Of a DNA stretch of 64,000 nt, positions 25,340-34,404 are shown one piece after another. A model generated the notes under the pieces. That model was not told the DNA's origin. It did no database searches and saw only the letters and a list, made by a program, of their open reading frames with translations. The stretch is from Halobacteriovorax sp. GB3 (GTDB taxonomy: Bacteria; Bdellovibrionota; Bacteriovoracia; Bacteriovoracales; Bacteriovoracaceae), in contig NZ_JAQSLN010000003.1 in NCBI RefSeq assembly GCF_028649655.1, positions 1,116,001 through 1,180,000 on the forward strand, read 5' to 3'. Each line of letters starts with the position of its first letter. The first letter of the stretch is position 1. The translations under genes were made by a program, and so were the position numbers.

Positions 25340-25903
25340 ACTCTCAAGGCTCTGGTAATCGTGGAGCACTTTTAAGCGAAGAAGAGATAGCTTCTCTTCT
25401 TCGTCGTAGCCAAGAAGTCGGCTAACTCGACGAATGACTTTAAGATTTGTCTCAGACTTCGCCTTATTCTCAAATAGGCTTAATAAGAAGACCGTATTCT
25501 TGGCCATTCTTTGTACATATAATTCGATTTTATCTTTTGTTTGTTCACTTGCTTTAACAAATTCACATCCAATATTTTTCGTAAAAATAGCATCTAGCCT
25601 TTGCTTCTTATCGAATTGACGAACCATACGGGCCTTCACTCTCACAATATCAACATGAAATTGATCTTCATTAAGTGCAAGAATTTCGTGATGGAGCAAC
25701 TTAGAAAAAAGAGGGATTTCAGGAAGCGCAAACATAATTGGAAGTGCGTTTATCTCTGGAATATGCGGTAACTCTCCAAGGAGAATTCCTCCTTTGGAAA
25801 TATTTAAACTACGACAACGATGAACATAGTCATCGTCGACGTAGAGTATTGATGTCATTAAAGGGGCGCGTAGATGCGCCCTTCTAAAACTTTTTGATGT
25901 CAT
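25334..25903 (-). CDS. PilZ-domain protein (cyclic-di-GMP receptor candidate)
   Basis: A 189-residue cytoplasmic protein. The PilZ c-di-GMP signature is intact: RxxxR with Arg8 and Arg12 in FRRAHLRAP, then NISKGG at 34-39, matching the D/NxSxxG pattern. The PilZ barrel covers about the first 125 residues, and the C-terminal 60 are helical and charged. Its start overlaps the phoH stop in an ATGA, so translation is coupled to the ATPase gene. In PilZ proteins, c-di-GMP binding usually switches motility, secretion or a partner enzyme. The partner here could be the upstream ATPase. Confidence 0.82.
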   Translation of the reverse strand: MTSKSFRRAHLRAPLMTSILYVDDDYVHRCRSLNISKGGILLGELPHIPEINALPIMFALPEIPLFSKLLHHEILALNEDQFHVDIVRVKARMVRQFDKKQRLDAIFTKNIGCEFVKASEQTKDKIELYVQRMAKNTVFLLSLFENKAKSETNLKVIRRVSRLLGYDEEEKLSLLRLKVLHDYQSLESL

Positions 25904-27213
25904 AGGAACTTAGAAGCAGCCTCTGATAGAGCAGATCTCTCCCCAACTTTAAGTGTTGAGTGTCCAATAATATCTTCCGACTTTAACCTCTCAACAGTAT
26001 AAGCAAGTCCGTTATTAATCTCATCGAGATAAGGACTATCAATCTGTTGCGGATCTCCTGTTAGAACAATTTTCGTTCCCTCTCCGGCACGTGTAATAAT
26101 TGTTTTAACTTCGTGAGGAGAAAGGTTCTGTGCCTCATCAACAATCAGGTACTGCCCAGGGATTGAACGCCCACGAATATAAGTAAGTGGTTCAATATGA
26201 AGAAGACCATGCTCAATTAATGATTCATATGATGAATTTGTTCCCTGTCTTCTTTGATCAAAGAGAAAATCCATATTATCAAAAATCGGTTGCATCCATG
26301 GAGCAAGCTTTTCGTTTACATCCCCTGGTAAGAAACCAAGGTCACGTCCCATAGGTTGAACAGGTCTTGAAACGAGAAGTCTTGAATACTTTTCTTGGTT
26401 TATGGCCATCTCAAGCCCAGCAGCAATTGCTAAGAGAGTCTTTCCTGTCCCCGCTTTACCAACGAGAGTTACAAGCTTGATCTCATCATTTAAAAGAGCA
26501 TCAAGAGCAAATTGTTGTTCCATATTCTTTGGGTAAATTCCCCAAACACCTTCTCTCATTGGAATGAGAGGAACAGCTCCACCCTTTTGTTTCGAATAAC
26601 GTCCAAGAGTTCTTCTTCTATCATTGCCTTTAACTTGAATGATAAGATACTCGTTAGGAAAAATTTCTTTCTCTTCCGTATTTTCAATAAACAGAAATCT
26701 ATTTTTTTCAAATTCTTGTAGTTCTTCCTCAGTTACTTCTAATACTTTTTGGCCTGAGTAAAGTTCTTCAAGTTTTACATTTTTCTTTCCATAGTCTTCA
26801 GCTGTAACACCAAGAATATCGGCCTTAAGTCTTAGGTTGATATCTTTAGAAATCAAATGAACATCTTGTCCATCTTCTTTTAAAGAGAGGGCCGATGCCA
26901 AGATCTTATTATCGTTTAAAGTGAGATCAATGTGTCTGTGGTTACTACTAACTTCTCTATCTACAGAGATAATAAGCTTACCACCGTGCTCAAGCGAAAC
27001 ACCTTCTGTCACAGAACCTTGCTTTCTTAAATCATCAACAATACGAGAAAAGTTACGAGCATTACGCCCATTTTCATTTTGATCTTTTTTAAAGCGATCG
27101 ATTTCTTCAACAACGACAAGTGGAATAAACACATTGTGTTCTTGAAACTTAAAGATCGACATAGGATCAAAAAGGATAACGTTAGTGTCAATGACAAATG
27201 TTTTTTTCAACAT
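25900..27213 (-). CDS. PIN-PhoH protein (RNase-helicase-type ATPase)
   Basis: Two domains: an N-terminal PIN nuclease fold (residues 1-140, with Asp9 in FVIDTNVILFD and further acidic positions such as VVEEID) and a PhoH ATPase (residues about 235-437) with Walker A VGKAGTGKTLLA near 254 and Walker B YLIVDEAQN near 355. This YlaK/PhoH2 arrangement is known to unwind and cut RNA in some bacteria, although the physiological role is unclear. Length (437) is normal. The start has a strong ribosome binding site, GGAGGTC. It is followed by the PilZ gene with a 4-base overlap. Confidence 0.9.
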   Translation of the reverse strand: MLKKTFVIDTNVILFDPMSIFKFQEHNVFIPLVVVEEIDRFKKDQNENGRNARNFSRIVDDLRKQGSVTEGVSLEHGGKLIISVDREVSSNHRHIDLTLNDNKILASALSLKEDGQDVHLISKDINLRLKADILGVTAEDYGKKNVKLEELYSGQKVLEVTEEELQEFEKNRFLFIENTEEKEIFPNEYLIIQVKGNDRRRTLGRYSKQKGGAVPLIPMREGVWGIYPKNMEQQFALDALLNDEIKLVTLVGKAGTGKTLLAIAAGLEMAINQEKYSRLLVSRPVQPMGRDLGFLPGDVNEKLAPWMQPIFDNMDFLFDQRRQGTNSSYESLIEHGLLHIEPLTYIRGRSIPGQYLIVDEAQNLSPHEVKTIITRAGEGTKIVLTGDPQQIDSPYLDEINNGLAYTVERLKSEDIIGHSTLKVGERSALSEAASKFL

Positions 27214-27376
27214 GACCTCCGATATTGGGACCCACTACTCCTAAAATAAAGTAGCGATTCTTTAATCCTTGAATAGCAAGAAAAGTAATTTGAAATAGAA
27301 TAGGAATTTTGGGGTTTTATCTGGTTAATCTTTCTACCTTTGTTTCCTGACTCTTATATCAGGACAATTTAACCCG

Positions 27377-27399
27377 ATGAACTCTTCCAGTGAGTTCAT
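27377..27399. repeat. Inverted repeat upstream of phoH
   Basis: ATGAACTC and GAGTTCAT form an 8-bp inverted repeat with a 7-base spacer, about 165 bases before the PIN-PhoH start. No T run follows on either strand, so a protein-binding site is more likely than a terminator. Confidence 0.4.
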
Positions 27400-27477
27400 A
27401 TTAATATTCTAAAGTACATGAGTAAAAAGACAAGAAAACAGTTCTTTTTTTTTAATTACCCGAGCATTTCCATCGGT

Positions 27478-28770
27478 TTAATAGTAGGCATAGACCATTC
27501 TAAAGCATCCCATTTTATTGCGCTTTCGCTTCATTTCTTTTGCAAAATGCTTAATAAATGTCGCTCCTAGTGCCCCTTGTGATAGTTGCTCGATTTCATG
27601 CTCAGTGAAAATAAAGTGAGGATACTTATAAAGAAGTGAAATAAAGACCTTTCTTCTTTTCACTTCATTAATATAACTATGATTGTCAGTAAAGAGTCGA
27701 ATAAGCTGATTTTTGCTCTCAATGAACTTTCCGATTTCTCGTGTAAGACTGATATAGGGAAATAAAGAGAATTCTAAGCGGTTGCGTATTTCACTTAAAG
27801 ACTCATAAGAATAACTAAATTCATTTTCATTTTTTATAATAAGATCGACCATCTGATCACCAAGAAAAGTCGTTACTTTTGCGGGCAGATTTTGAATAAA
27901 AGAAGAGAGCTCCTTATTCGTTTTTATTGTCTTGAAATGGTTTAATAGACTCAACTCTTTCTTATAGAGTTGTTTTCTCTTTTCTTTGATAATAAATTCT
28001 GCTTTTCTAAAAAATGCCTTCTCCATTTCAGAAGGTCTTCTCGCATTTTTAATAAGAAGAGAAAGATTCTCTTCATCAATATCTTTTCCCCTGCCCATTA
28101 AATAGAGATTAGAGATATACTTATCGAAGTTACTTTCTTTATTATCAGGACCATCAACGAATGAGTGAGAATTGGACCAATCTAACAGCACCCATTCAAG
28201 CTTCGTCTGATCAAATACAATTTGCTCAAAGTGAAAGTCTCCAATTTTAGCAAAATGAGCCGTCTCACTTATAAAGTGATTCAATCGATCTTCTGCAATA
28301 ACTTTATGGTGGAAGTCTAACGAGGATTTATTATTTAAATAATCGTACAAGTCAAAGGCCTTATCGATTCTTTCGACTAGGACAAAATTTGTTCCCATCG
28401 AATTAATTTTAGGAGTAAGAACTTGGTGCTTTTGTAATTTCTTATGACCTTTTATAAAGAAATCATGGTAGTCAGTGAAGTTGTAATAGCGATCAAAGAC
28501 ACCCATTTTTCGCGGTATTCTTAGAGCAAAAGTATTTCCCTTCTCATCGAGAACTTCAAAAACATAGGTGACTCGGCCATTTCCTAGAAACTTTACAACT
28601 TCTAAATTTCTATTTTCTAAGAAGAAATGATCACCTTCTTTGAAGGGGAATGCTCTCATGAGAGAGTTATAATTTTGAGCAGGGTGACCTGATCTTTCAA
28701 AGAGACGATACTCTTTTGCGAAAGTTTGCGTTGTAAATAAAAATAGCGTTAATAATAAAAGGCGCACCAT
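27478..28770 (-). CDS. Exported protein with a kinase-like fold
   Basis: A 430-residue protein with a signal peptide (MVRLLLLTLFLFTTQTFA). The middle reads like a protein-kinase or aminoglycoside-phosphotransferase fold: a Gly-containing loop (FLGNGRVTYVFEV, 61-73), a strand FALRIPRK (81-88) where the usual Ala-x-Lys has Arg84, a catalytic-loop-like GDFHFEQIVFD (177-187) with Asp178, and a metal-site-like LLDWSNS (195-201) with Asp197. The C-terminal 200 residues are helical, charged and unrecognised. Arg in place of the ATP-anchoring Lys and Gln in place of the catalytic-loop Asn leave activity uncertain. A kinase-like protein outside the cytoplasm is unusual. Confidence 0.6.
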   Translation of the reverse strand: MVRLLLLTLFLFTTQTFAKEYRLFERSGHPAQNYNSLMRAFPFKEGDHFFLENRNLEVVKFLGNGRVTYVFEVLDEKGNTFALRIPRKMGVFDRYYNFTDYHDFFIKGHKKLQKHQVLTPKINSMGTNFVLVERIDKAFDLYDYLNNKSSLDFHHKVIAEDRLNHFISETAHFAKIGDFHFEQIVFDQTKLEWVLLDWSNSHSFVDGPDNKESNFDKYISNLYLMGRGKDIDEENLSLLIKNARRPSEMEKAFFRKAEFIIKEKRKQLYKKELSLLNHFKTIKTNKELSSFIQNLPAKVTTFLGDQMVDLIIKNENEFSYSYESLSEIRNRLEFSLFPYISLTREIGKFIESKNQLIRLFTDNHSYINEVKRRKVFISLLYKYPHFIFTEHEIEQLSQGALGATFIKHFAKEMKRKRNKMGCFRMVYAYY

Positions 28771-28848
28771 AGGTCTTTTTGATGCAACTGAAAGGCCAAA
28801 ATAGAAAGGTTTTTAGACTAAATACTGTATATATTTTAGTCAATTGGC

Positions 28849-29988
28849 TTAATATAAGTCGAGGTCAATCTCTAAAAGTTTCAACTGGATAACCGCTCGG
28901 CTCCCCTTCTCTTCGCGGTACTTTTCACCAAGTTCGACACCGTAGAACCCAGCGATAATTTTAATCGGCCAAAGATTAAGTCCAATACCATAGCTGACAT
29001 ACCCTTGGCTAAATCCACCAAGAAACTCAAGGTTTAAGATGCGAAAAGAACCACCGACGTGAATTTTCCTTCTGTAGTCAATAGGCTGATTAAGAGAGTG
29101 AAGATCGAAGGCCAGTGTCCACTCAAGAAGTTTTAAGTCCTGTCGAATCGATGAACCAAAATTGACGGCCATCTCCTGTCTTGGAATATCATCGTCACCA
29201 CTCGTTTTCTTAAATCTTGTATCGGCGACATCGAGAACACTTGCTCCTAAGCGAAATTCAGTTATTCCTGTTGAAAAAATGTGCTCAACACCAAGATCAT
29301 AACCCCAACCTTTTCCTCTAGAAAAACCGAGAGACTCTCTTAGATCGGCTACACTTTCTACGCCGTTATTAACAGTATTAAGAATGTCAGTACTAAAAAG
29401 GTCAAAAGATGAATCAAGACCTTCTCTTTTAATAAACTTAACTCCAAGTCCGACACTCGTTCGACTTCCTGGAGAAACTTTTTTAGATCCCTTTTTTCTT
29501 GTTGCTCCATTACCAAAAGAAAATGCAAAGCCAGTAGCAAATCCTTTATCAAGTGCATATTTCACGTTCAAGGATGGGTGAATTTTATTTCGAAGAACCA
29601 TAGAAGTAGTAGAACTTGCAAAGAGTGAAAGAGCAAAATAAGGAATTTTTACAGTCGGTATTCCATCCACATGCAAGTAAACAGGGAATCCTAAAAGTCG
29701 ATCGGCAATTGCAGCAGTATCACTACTTGGAAAATTTTCAAAACGATCTAGTTCATCGAGAGCATTAGTTAAACCAAACGTCGGGTTTAGTGGAGTTATT
29801 GTTACACTTTGATTAACTCCAAGAGCTGCTGGATTGTAAAACAGAGTGTACTCATCGTCGTTAGCAATAGAAGTGTAGGCATCCCCCATCAAAAGAGCGC
29901 GAGGACTTCTTGCAAGATAAGTGATCTCTCTTGCGATAGAAGAGAAACTTGCGATCAAAAATAGAATAATCGTTAACTTTCTCATCAT
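28849..29988 (-). CDS. Outer-membrane beta-barrel protein (PorV/UPF0164-like)
   Basis: A 379-residue exported protein; signal peptide about MMRKLTIILFLIASFSSIA. The stretch after it, ARSPRALLMGDAYTSIANDDEYTLFYNPAALG, is typical of PorV/UPF0164/FadL-type barrels. The rest alternates as beta strands, ending in a strand (KLLEIDLDLY) with a terminal aromatic residue. Function unknown; such proteins may transport small molecules or act as secretion partners. The start overlaps the end of the upstream lipoprotein gene by 4 bases, so the two are co-translated, suggesting that lipoprotein and barrel act together. Confidence 0.78.
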   Translation of the reverse strand: MMRKLTIILFLIASFSSIAREITYLARSPRALLMGDAYTSIANDDEYTLFYNPAALGVNQSVTITPLNPTFGLTNALDELDRFENFPSSDTAAIADRLLGFPVYLHVDGIPTVKIPYFALSLFASSTTSMVLRNKIHPSLNVKYALDKGFATGFAFSFGNGATRKKGSKKVSPGSRTSVGLGVKFIKREGLDSSFDLFSTDILNTVNNGVESVADLRESLGFSRGKGWGYDLGVEHIFSTGITEFRLGASVLDVADTRFKKTSGDDDIPRQEMAVNFGSSIRQDLKLLEWTLAFDLHSLNQPIDYRRKIHVGGSFRILNLEFLGGFSQGYVSYGIGLNLWPIKIIAGFYGVELGEKYREEKGSRAVIQLKLLEIDLDLY

Positions 29989-30956
29989 ACCTTATTGTGT
30001 AAAAGCTCAAAGAACATGACAAAGAAATAGCGAAATGTGTCTTCATCACTGATGTCCGATTCACAAACACTTTGACTTGTCGTTGATAAAATATCGGTTC
30101 CCTTCCCGGCGACACCTAGAGCTGTTGATGCATCAGACTTTAAATCAGTAATACTGATACTATCAAGAACATCAAAATCATCCCCTAAAGCACCAGAAAT
30201 AACTTCAGGAAAGACTTCAAAAAAGTTATTCATAAGAACAACTCCTTCACAGGCCCTTTCAATATTAACCGTTCCATTATCTAAATTGGGATGTCCTGTA
30301 TCGGCAGCATTGTCGCAATTTCCAGCATCAACATCTCCTGGGTCACCATCAAAGAGATCTGAAATTGTCGCATCGTAGGTCATAAAACAATCATTAGACC
30401 CACTTCCTCCTCCCTTCACGCCAGTTGAAGAAGTATTGCCATAGAAGTAAGTGTATTGCCCCATATTTACCATAATCAAAAACATCAATAGGCTGTGAAT
30501 CTGCGCCGATTCTTTTGATGTAAATGAACTCGATCTCAAAGTCGAAGTTGGATTAGTCGTCGTTGCGATTCCACCTGCGTAAAGAAGGACATTGATTGCA
30601 CTTTGAATATTGATATAGTCTTCTTCAGTTGGAGAATCCATTGAATCAGAAGTTGAAAATGTTGCAAATGAGCTCAACAAGCTTGCTGCATCGATCAAAG
30701 GTAAATCATCTGAAAAGAATGTAATTGAACTATATCCGGCCTTACAGGCGTAGGCGGATGCTAGAAGTTTTAAGAAGTGAGCATTTGAATTTTGATAATC
30801 AATTCCTGTCAATTTTGATAGGGCCGCTTCACAGTCCCCTCTCGTTAAATCGATTTCTGCAGAAACTAATTCCGCATCGATTTCCTCTTGCTTAGTTTTA
30901 CCGCAAGAGCAAAGTAGAATAGAAGAAATGATAAGGACTATAAGCTTGGATTTCAT
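29985..30956 (-). CDS. Lipoprotein of unknown function
   Basis: A 323-residue lipoprotein: the signal peptide ends in the lipobox LLCSC, with the lipidated Cys near position 18. The first third resembles helical repeats (TPR-like: AEIDLTRGDCEAALSKLTG). The rest is Ser/Thr/Asp-rich with acidic loops (DGDPGDVDAGNCDNAAD) that could bind calcium, and several cysteines. No family was recognised. Its last bases overlap the start of the barrel gene (ATGA overlap), so it is the first gene of a two-gene outer-membrane unit. Confidence 0.75.
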   Translation of the reverse strand: MKSKLIVLIISSILLCSCGKTKQEEIDAELVSAEIDLTRGDCEAALSKLTGIDYQNSNAHFLKLLASAYACKAGYSSITFFSDDLPLIDAASLLSSFATFSTSDSMDSPTEEDYINIQSAINVLLYAGGIATTTNPTSTLRSSSFTSKESAQIHSLLMFLIMVNMGQYTYFYGNTSSTGVKGGGSGSNDCFMTYDATISDLFDGDPGDVDAGNCDNAADTGHPNLDNGTVNIERACEGVVLMNNFFEVFPEVISGALGDDFDVLDSISITDLKSDASTALGVAGKGTDILSTTSQSVCESDISDEDTFRYFFVMFFELLHNKV

Positions 30957-31001
30957 ACAAACTCCTAGCTTATAGTATGCAAGATTCGAGCAATGATGGG
31001 A

Positions 31002-31030
31002 ATCAGCGGAAAAATATCCGCTGATTTTTT
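31002..31030. terminator. Hairpin after the aminotransferase gene
   Basis: Perfect 9-bp stem ATCAGCGGA/TCCGCTGAT with a 6-base loop. The T run lies on the plus-strand side, so it is weak for the minus-strand gene that ends at 31034. It may still insulate the two gene clusters. Confidence 0.55.
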
Positions 31031-31033
31031 GCC

Positions 31034-32254
31034 CTATGACTGAGTTAAGTAATCAACAACTAATTGCATGGCCTCTCTAAAGTCTTCTTTTTGTGAGACA
31101 AGGGAAATTCTTGCCGAGTTAGGTAATCCAAAAGCAATTCCTGGAACCATTGCGACCCCTAATTTATCAAGAATCTCTTCACAAATTTGAATCGAATAAT
31201 CTTCGCTTTCATCAGTAGAGTTTTTAAATCTTTCCATAACAGGACATTGAGAAAAATCGATCATATAGTAAAAAGCAGAGTTTGGTTGATACCAAATCTT
31301 ACCTAAACTCTGATCGTGCAGACAATCTCTAAGTAAATTAGCATTCTCTCTTAGGTGCTGTTTAATAGGTTCTAAAAACCTTTCAATATTTGAAAAATCA
31401 AAACTAATTAAGGCCTTTTGAACGAGACTGTTTGCGCCGGAAGCAGTTTGACCTTGAAGTCGAGACATCGCTGAAATTAATTCTTTTGGTCCATAACAAT
31501 AGCCAATACGAAGACCTGTACAAGCAAGGTTTTTTGAAATTCCATCAACAACAATTGTTCTCTCTAGGAGCTCTGGATGTTGTTGATAAAAATAAGTTGG
31601 ACCCGGATCAAAGAAACTCAATTCATAGTAAATCTCATCACTAATGACATAGAGATCAGGATGTCTTTTTAATAATTCTGCAAATTGATTCATCCACTCA
31701 GATGAGTAACTTGTCCCCGTTGGATTATTAGGACTATTGAGAATAATCGCTTTTGTTTTATCAGTAATTGATTTTTCAATGGCCTCAATATTTGGAACGA
31801 AAGCATCATATATAGATGTCTCAACAAAGACAGTCTGACCACCATAGAGATTAATAATCTCTGGATAAGAAACCCAAAATGGAGTGATCACAACAACTTC
31901 ATCTTCAGGATCGATGATAGAGGCCAAGATATTGCTAATAACGTGTTTTCCACCATTACCTACAATACAATCGTAATTGCAATCTTTTAAACTAACTCCC
32001 CTTGATGTTTCAAAGTAGTTTAGAAGTTTTGTACGAAGTTCAGGATAGCCAGGCACAGGGCTGTACTGATAACTTTTTAAGAAATCAGATTCACTTTTTA
32101 TTCCATCAATGAAGTCACTCATTGGACGAAATGGAAGTTGTCCGGCAGTTAGATTAAAAATTTTTCGCCCTTCATTTGTTAGCTGAACGGCCTTGGCATT
32201 GAGCTTCAGAGTCATACTTTCTGAAATATCAGAAACTCTTTTACTTAATTTCAT
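31034..32254 (-). CDS. Class I aminotransferase (aspartate aminotransferase type)
   Basis: PLP-dependent aminotransferase of fold type I. Landmarks: NSPNNPTG (substrate/PLP region near 175), SDEIYYEL, the Schiff-base lysine in VDGISKNLACTGLRIGY near residue 241, and the C-terminal substrate arginine in SARISLVS. Length (406) is typical. The family could transaminate aspartate, or aromatic or other amino acids; the sequence does not settle this. The ATG has AGGAG upstream, inside the end of coaD. The two genes overlap by 14 bases, so translation is coupled. Confidence 0.9.
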   Translation of the reverse strand: MKLSKRVSDISESMTLKLNAKAVQLTNEGRKIFNLTAGQLPFRPMSDFIDGIKSESDFLKSYQYSPVPGYPELRTKLLNYFETSRGVSLKDCNYDCIVGNGGKHVISNILASIIDPEDEVVVITPFWVSYPEIINLYGGQTVFVETSIYDAFVPNIEAIEKSITDKTKAIILNSPNNPTGTSYSSEWMNQFAELLKRHPDLYVISDEIYYELSFFDPGPTYFYQQHPELLERTIVVDGISKNLACTGLRIGYCYGPKELISAMSRLQGQTASGANSLVQKALISFDFSNIERFLEPIKQHLRENANLLRDCLHDQSLGKIWYQPNSAFYYMIDFSQCPVMERFKNSTDESEDYSIQICEEILDKLGVAMVPGIAFGLPNSARISLVSQKEDFREAMQLVVDYLTQS

Positions 32255-32738
32255 CCGTATCTCCTAATTTATTTTGTAATCTCTTTAGAATTGAATCTGG
32301 AACAAAATCACTTACATCTGTACCGTGTTTGAAAATTTCTTTAACAAGTGAAGAAGAGACGTAATAATTATCTCCTTCTGTTACAAGAAAGACCGTTTCG
32401 ATATCAGGAAATAATTTATTATTCATTGAGGCCATTTGAAATTCACTTTCAAAATCCCCTGTCGGTCTAAGACCTCTTACAATAGCGCCAATATTATTAT
32501 TCTTAGCGTAGTCAACGATAAGACCACCCCAAGAATCAACTTTGACCCTCTTATCATTTTTAAAATGATCTCCAATCATCTCGACTCTTTCTTCTGTTGT
32601 AAAAAGAGGTCTCTTCGAAGGAGAAATGGCCACGAGAATTGTCACTTCATCAAAGAGATTGAGTGCTCTTTTTAAAATACCTTCGTGCCCCTTAGTAAAT
32701 GGATCAAACGTCCCCGCGTACATGGCCTTCTTAATCAT
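32241..32738 (-). CDS. coaD: Phosphopantetheine adenylyltransferase
   Basis: Penultimate step of coenzyme A synthesis: adenylates 4'-phosphopantetheine to dephospho-CoA. The nucleotidyltransferase signature is near the start (YAGTFDPFTKGHEGI), and YVSSSLVKEIF near residue 126 is the usual C-terminal motif. The start at 32738 is preferred: the ATG has AAGGAA upstream, while the TTG six codons earlier has nothing. The resulting 165 residues fit the family. It sits between rsmD upstream and the aminotransferase downstream; rsmD-coaD is a common pairing in bacteria. Confidence 0.95.
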   Translation of the reverse strand: MIKKAMYAGTFDPFTKGHEGILKRALNLFDEVTILVAISPSKRPLFTTEERVEMIGDHFKNDKRVKVDSWGGLIVDYAKNNNIGAIVRGLRPTGDFESEFQMASMNNKLFPDIETVFLVTEGDNYYVSSSLVKEIFKHGTDVSDFVPDSILKRLQNKLGDTDEIK

Positions 32739-32791
32739 GTAGGATTTCCTTTTCAATTTTTACTAATTTTAACAAAAGATAGAATTTTTAG

Positions 32792-33397
32792 CTACGCTCT
32801 TGAAGAACAATCGTAGAGAGCAATGTAACTTGTCCCTTGACGGTAAAATTTCTTAGCTTCCATAATTGTGAGATCGAGCAGGTCTTTTTGTTTAACACCC
32901 TTCTGTTCATCACTTTCAAGCCAAAGCTCTCCAATAAACCAGTGCTTTTCTAAGACTTCTTCTATAATTAATTTATAGAGACCCTTAAGCTCATAAGGAG
33001 GGTCAAAGAAAATAACAGTGTTGAGCTTTCTTTCCACTTCCCAGTGGGAATAAAGGAGCTCAAATTGACTGATCCACTTTTCCGCCTTTTGGGTTTGGAT
33101 GAGGACCTTTTCTAAATCGAGACCACTTCTTTCGAGAGAAGAGAAGTTTCTTTTGAGGTAATTGCTGACTTTTTTATTTCCCTCGATACACATAACGGAA
33201 TTGGCACCACGTGATAAGGCCTCGGCTCCCATCGCACCTGTTCCAGCACAAAGGTCGATAAAGTGCACACCAGAGAGGTCCTGATGAGCATCAAATATTT
33301 TTCGTCTTAACATGACTGATGTGGGACGGACTTCATCCCCTTTAGGAACTTCAAGGGCAAGACCTTTCGCCTTGCCCCCTAAGATTTTAATGGCCAC
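32792..33397 (-). CDS. rsmD: 16S rRNA (guanine-966-N2)-methyltransferase RsmD
   Basis: Modifies the 30S decoding region using SAM. Motif I is DLCAGTGAMGAEA at 48-60 and the catalytic motif IV is DPPY at 132-135. The N-terminal segment ILGGKAKGLAL with VRPTSVMLRRKIFDAH is characteristic. Length (201) is normal. It heads a cluster with coaD 54 bases downstream. Confidence is high. Confidence 0.95.
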   Translation of the reverse strand: MAIKILGGKAKGLALEVPKGDEVRPTSVMLRRKIFDAHQDLSGVHFIDLCAGTGAMGAEALSRGANSVMCIEGNKKVSNYLKRNFSSLERSGLDLEKVLIQTQKAEKWISQFELLYSHWEVERKLNTVIFFDPPYELKGLYKLIIEEVLEKHWFIGELWLESDEQKGVKQKDLLDLTIMEAKKFYRQGTSYIALYDCSSRA

Positions 33398-33423
33398 AAT
33401 ATGAACCTTTTTTTTCTGTTTTC

Positions 33424-34173
33424 TTAAGCTGCTTTCTTTGTAGAAGCTGCACCATCAGAGGTCAAAGGAATTGTGAATTTTACACCACTTTCCATCTCAA
33501 CTGTACAACCCTCACTACCATCAAGAGTAAGGTTTAGTCCGTTCATAGAAATTGTAAGCTTTCCATCAACAACGCTAAAAGTTGCCTGCTCTTCTCCTAC
33601 TGGAAAAGTCATATTCATATTCATTTTTCCAGAAGCGCTAAAGCTCATATCTGTCGCACCATCAGAACTCACAGAGCTCATCGTAGGCGCTTCATGACTT
33701 GTAGCAGAAAGAGGTACGACATTATCGATCGTCTCTTCTACAAAGTCTTCTTCACTAAATGTTGTTTCCTCTTCCATTACTGGAGAATCCTCAGTCGTTG
33801 CCACCTCTTCCATTACTGGCTCAGATTCAACTTCTTCACTCATACTCACTTGTTCAGCAGCAGGTTCACTTACTTCAACATCGTCAACAAAGCTATCAAC
33901 AGCATCATCAATTTGAGATTCTGATTCACTAGTAACAATCTCTGTTTCAGCTCCGGCATTTTCAACTTCTTGATCGATCACATTTTGCAGAGAGTTACTC
34001 TCAGGTGCATCCAATGAAAGCTCTTCCTTCATTGTTGGACCTTCACTAGCACTGTCATCAACAAATTCTTTTTCTAGTGACTCAATCTCATTCATAATGT
34101 CTTCAAGCTCTGAGTCATTAAACCCTTGCTCTACTGTTTCTGCCATTGCTTTTTCTAGTTCATCATTATCCAT
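33424..34173 (-). CDS. Acidic low-complexity protein with a C-terminal beta domain
   Basis: About 249 residues. The start at 34173 (MDNDELEKAM) is chosen because AGGAG lies 7 bases upstream. The first 160 residues are extremely Glu/Asp/Ser-rich and probably disordered, with repeated VMEE and SEE stretches. The last 80 residues (from MSFSASGKMNMNMTF) look like a small beta domain with TFSVVDGKLTISMNGLNLTLDG, followed by a basic KKAA tail. There is no signal peptide, so it is cytoplasmic. No family was recognised. A charged disordered arm fused to a beta domain could act as a partner-binding or regulatory protein. Confidence 0.6.
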   Translation of the reverse strand: MDNDELEKAMAETVEQGFNDSELEDIMNEIESLEKEFVDDSASEGPTMKEELSLDAPESNSLQNVIDQEVENAGAETEIVTSESESQIDDAVDSFVDDVEVSEPAAEQVSMSEEVESEPVMEEVATTEDSPVMEEETTFSEEDFVEETIDNVVPLSATSHEAPTMSSVSSDGATDMSFSASGKMNMNMTFPVGEEQATFSVVDGKLTISMNGLNLTLDGSEGCTVEMESGVKFTIPLTSDGAASTKKAA

Positions 34174-34404
34174 GACCATGCTCCTAACACCATACGTCAA
34201 GGCATTTATGCCTAAACAAATACCTAATATCCTTTTCGTCTAGTGATGTAAGAATCTTTAATAAAATATATCCCTAAAGATTTTAGTAGGTTAACAGGAA
34301 CACTTTGAGAAAAACCGAGATTTTCACATGACTTTTCGTATGAAATTCGATATAAATGCGTGCTCGTTTCAATGGAATTTTAACACTAAAAACAGCATAG
34401 CAAT

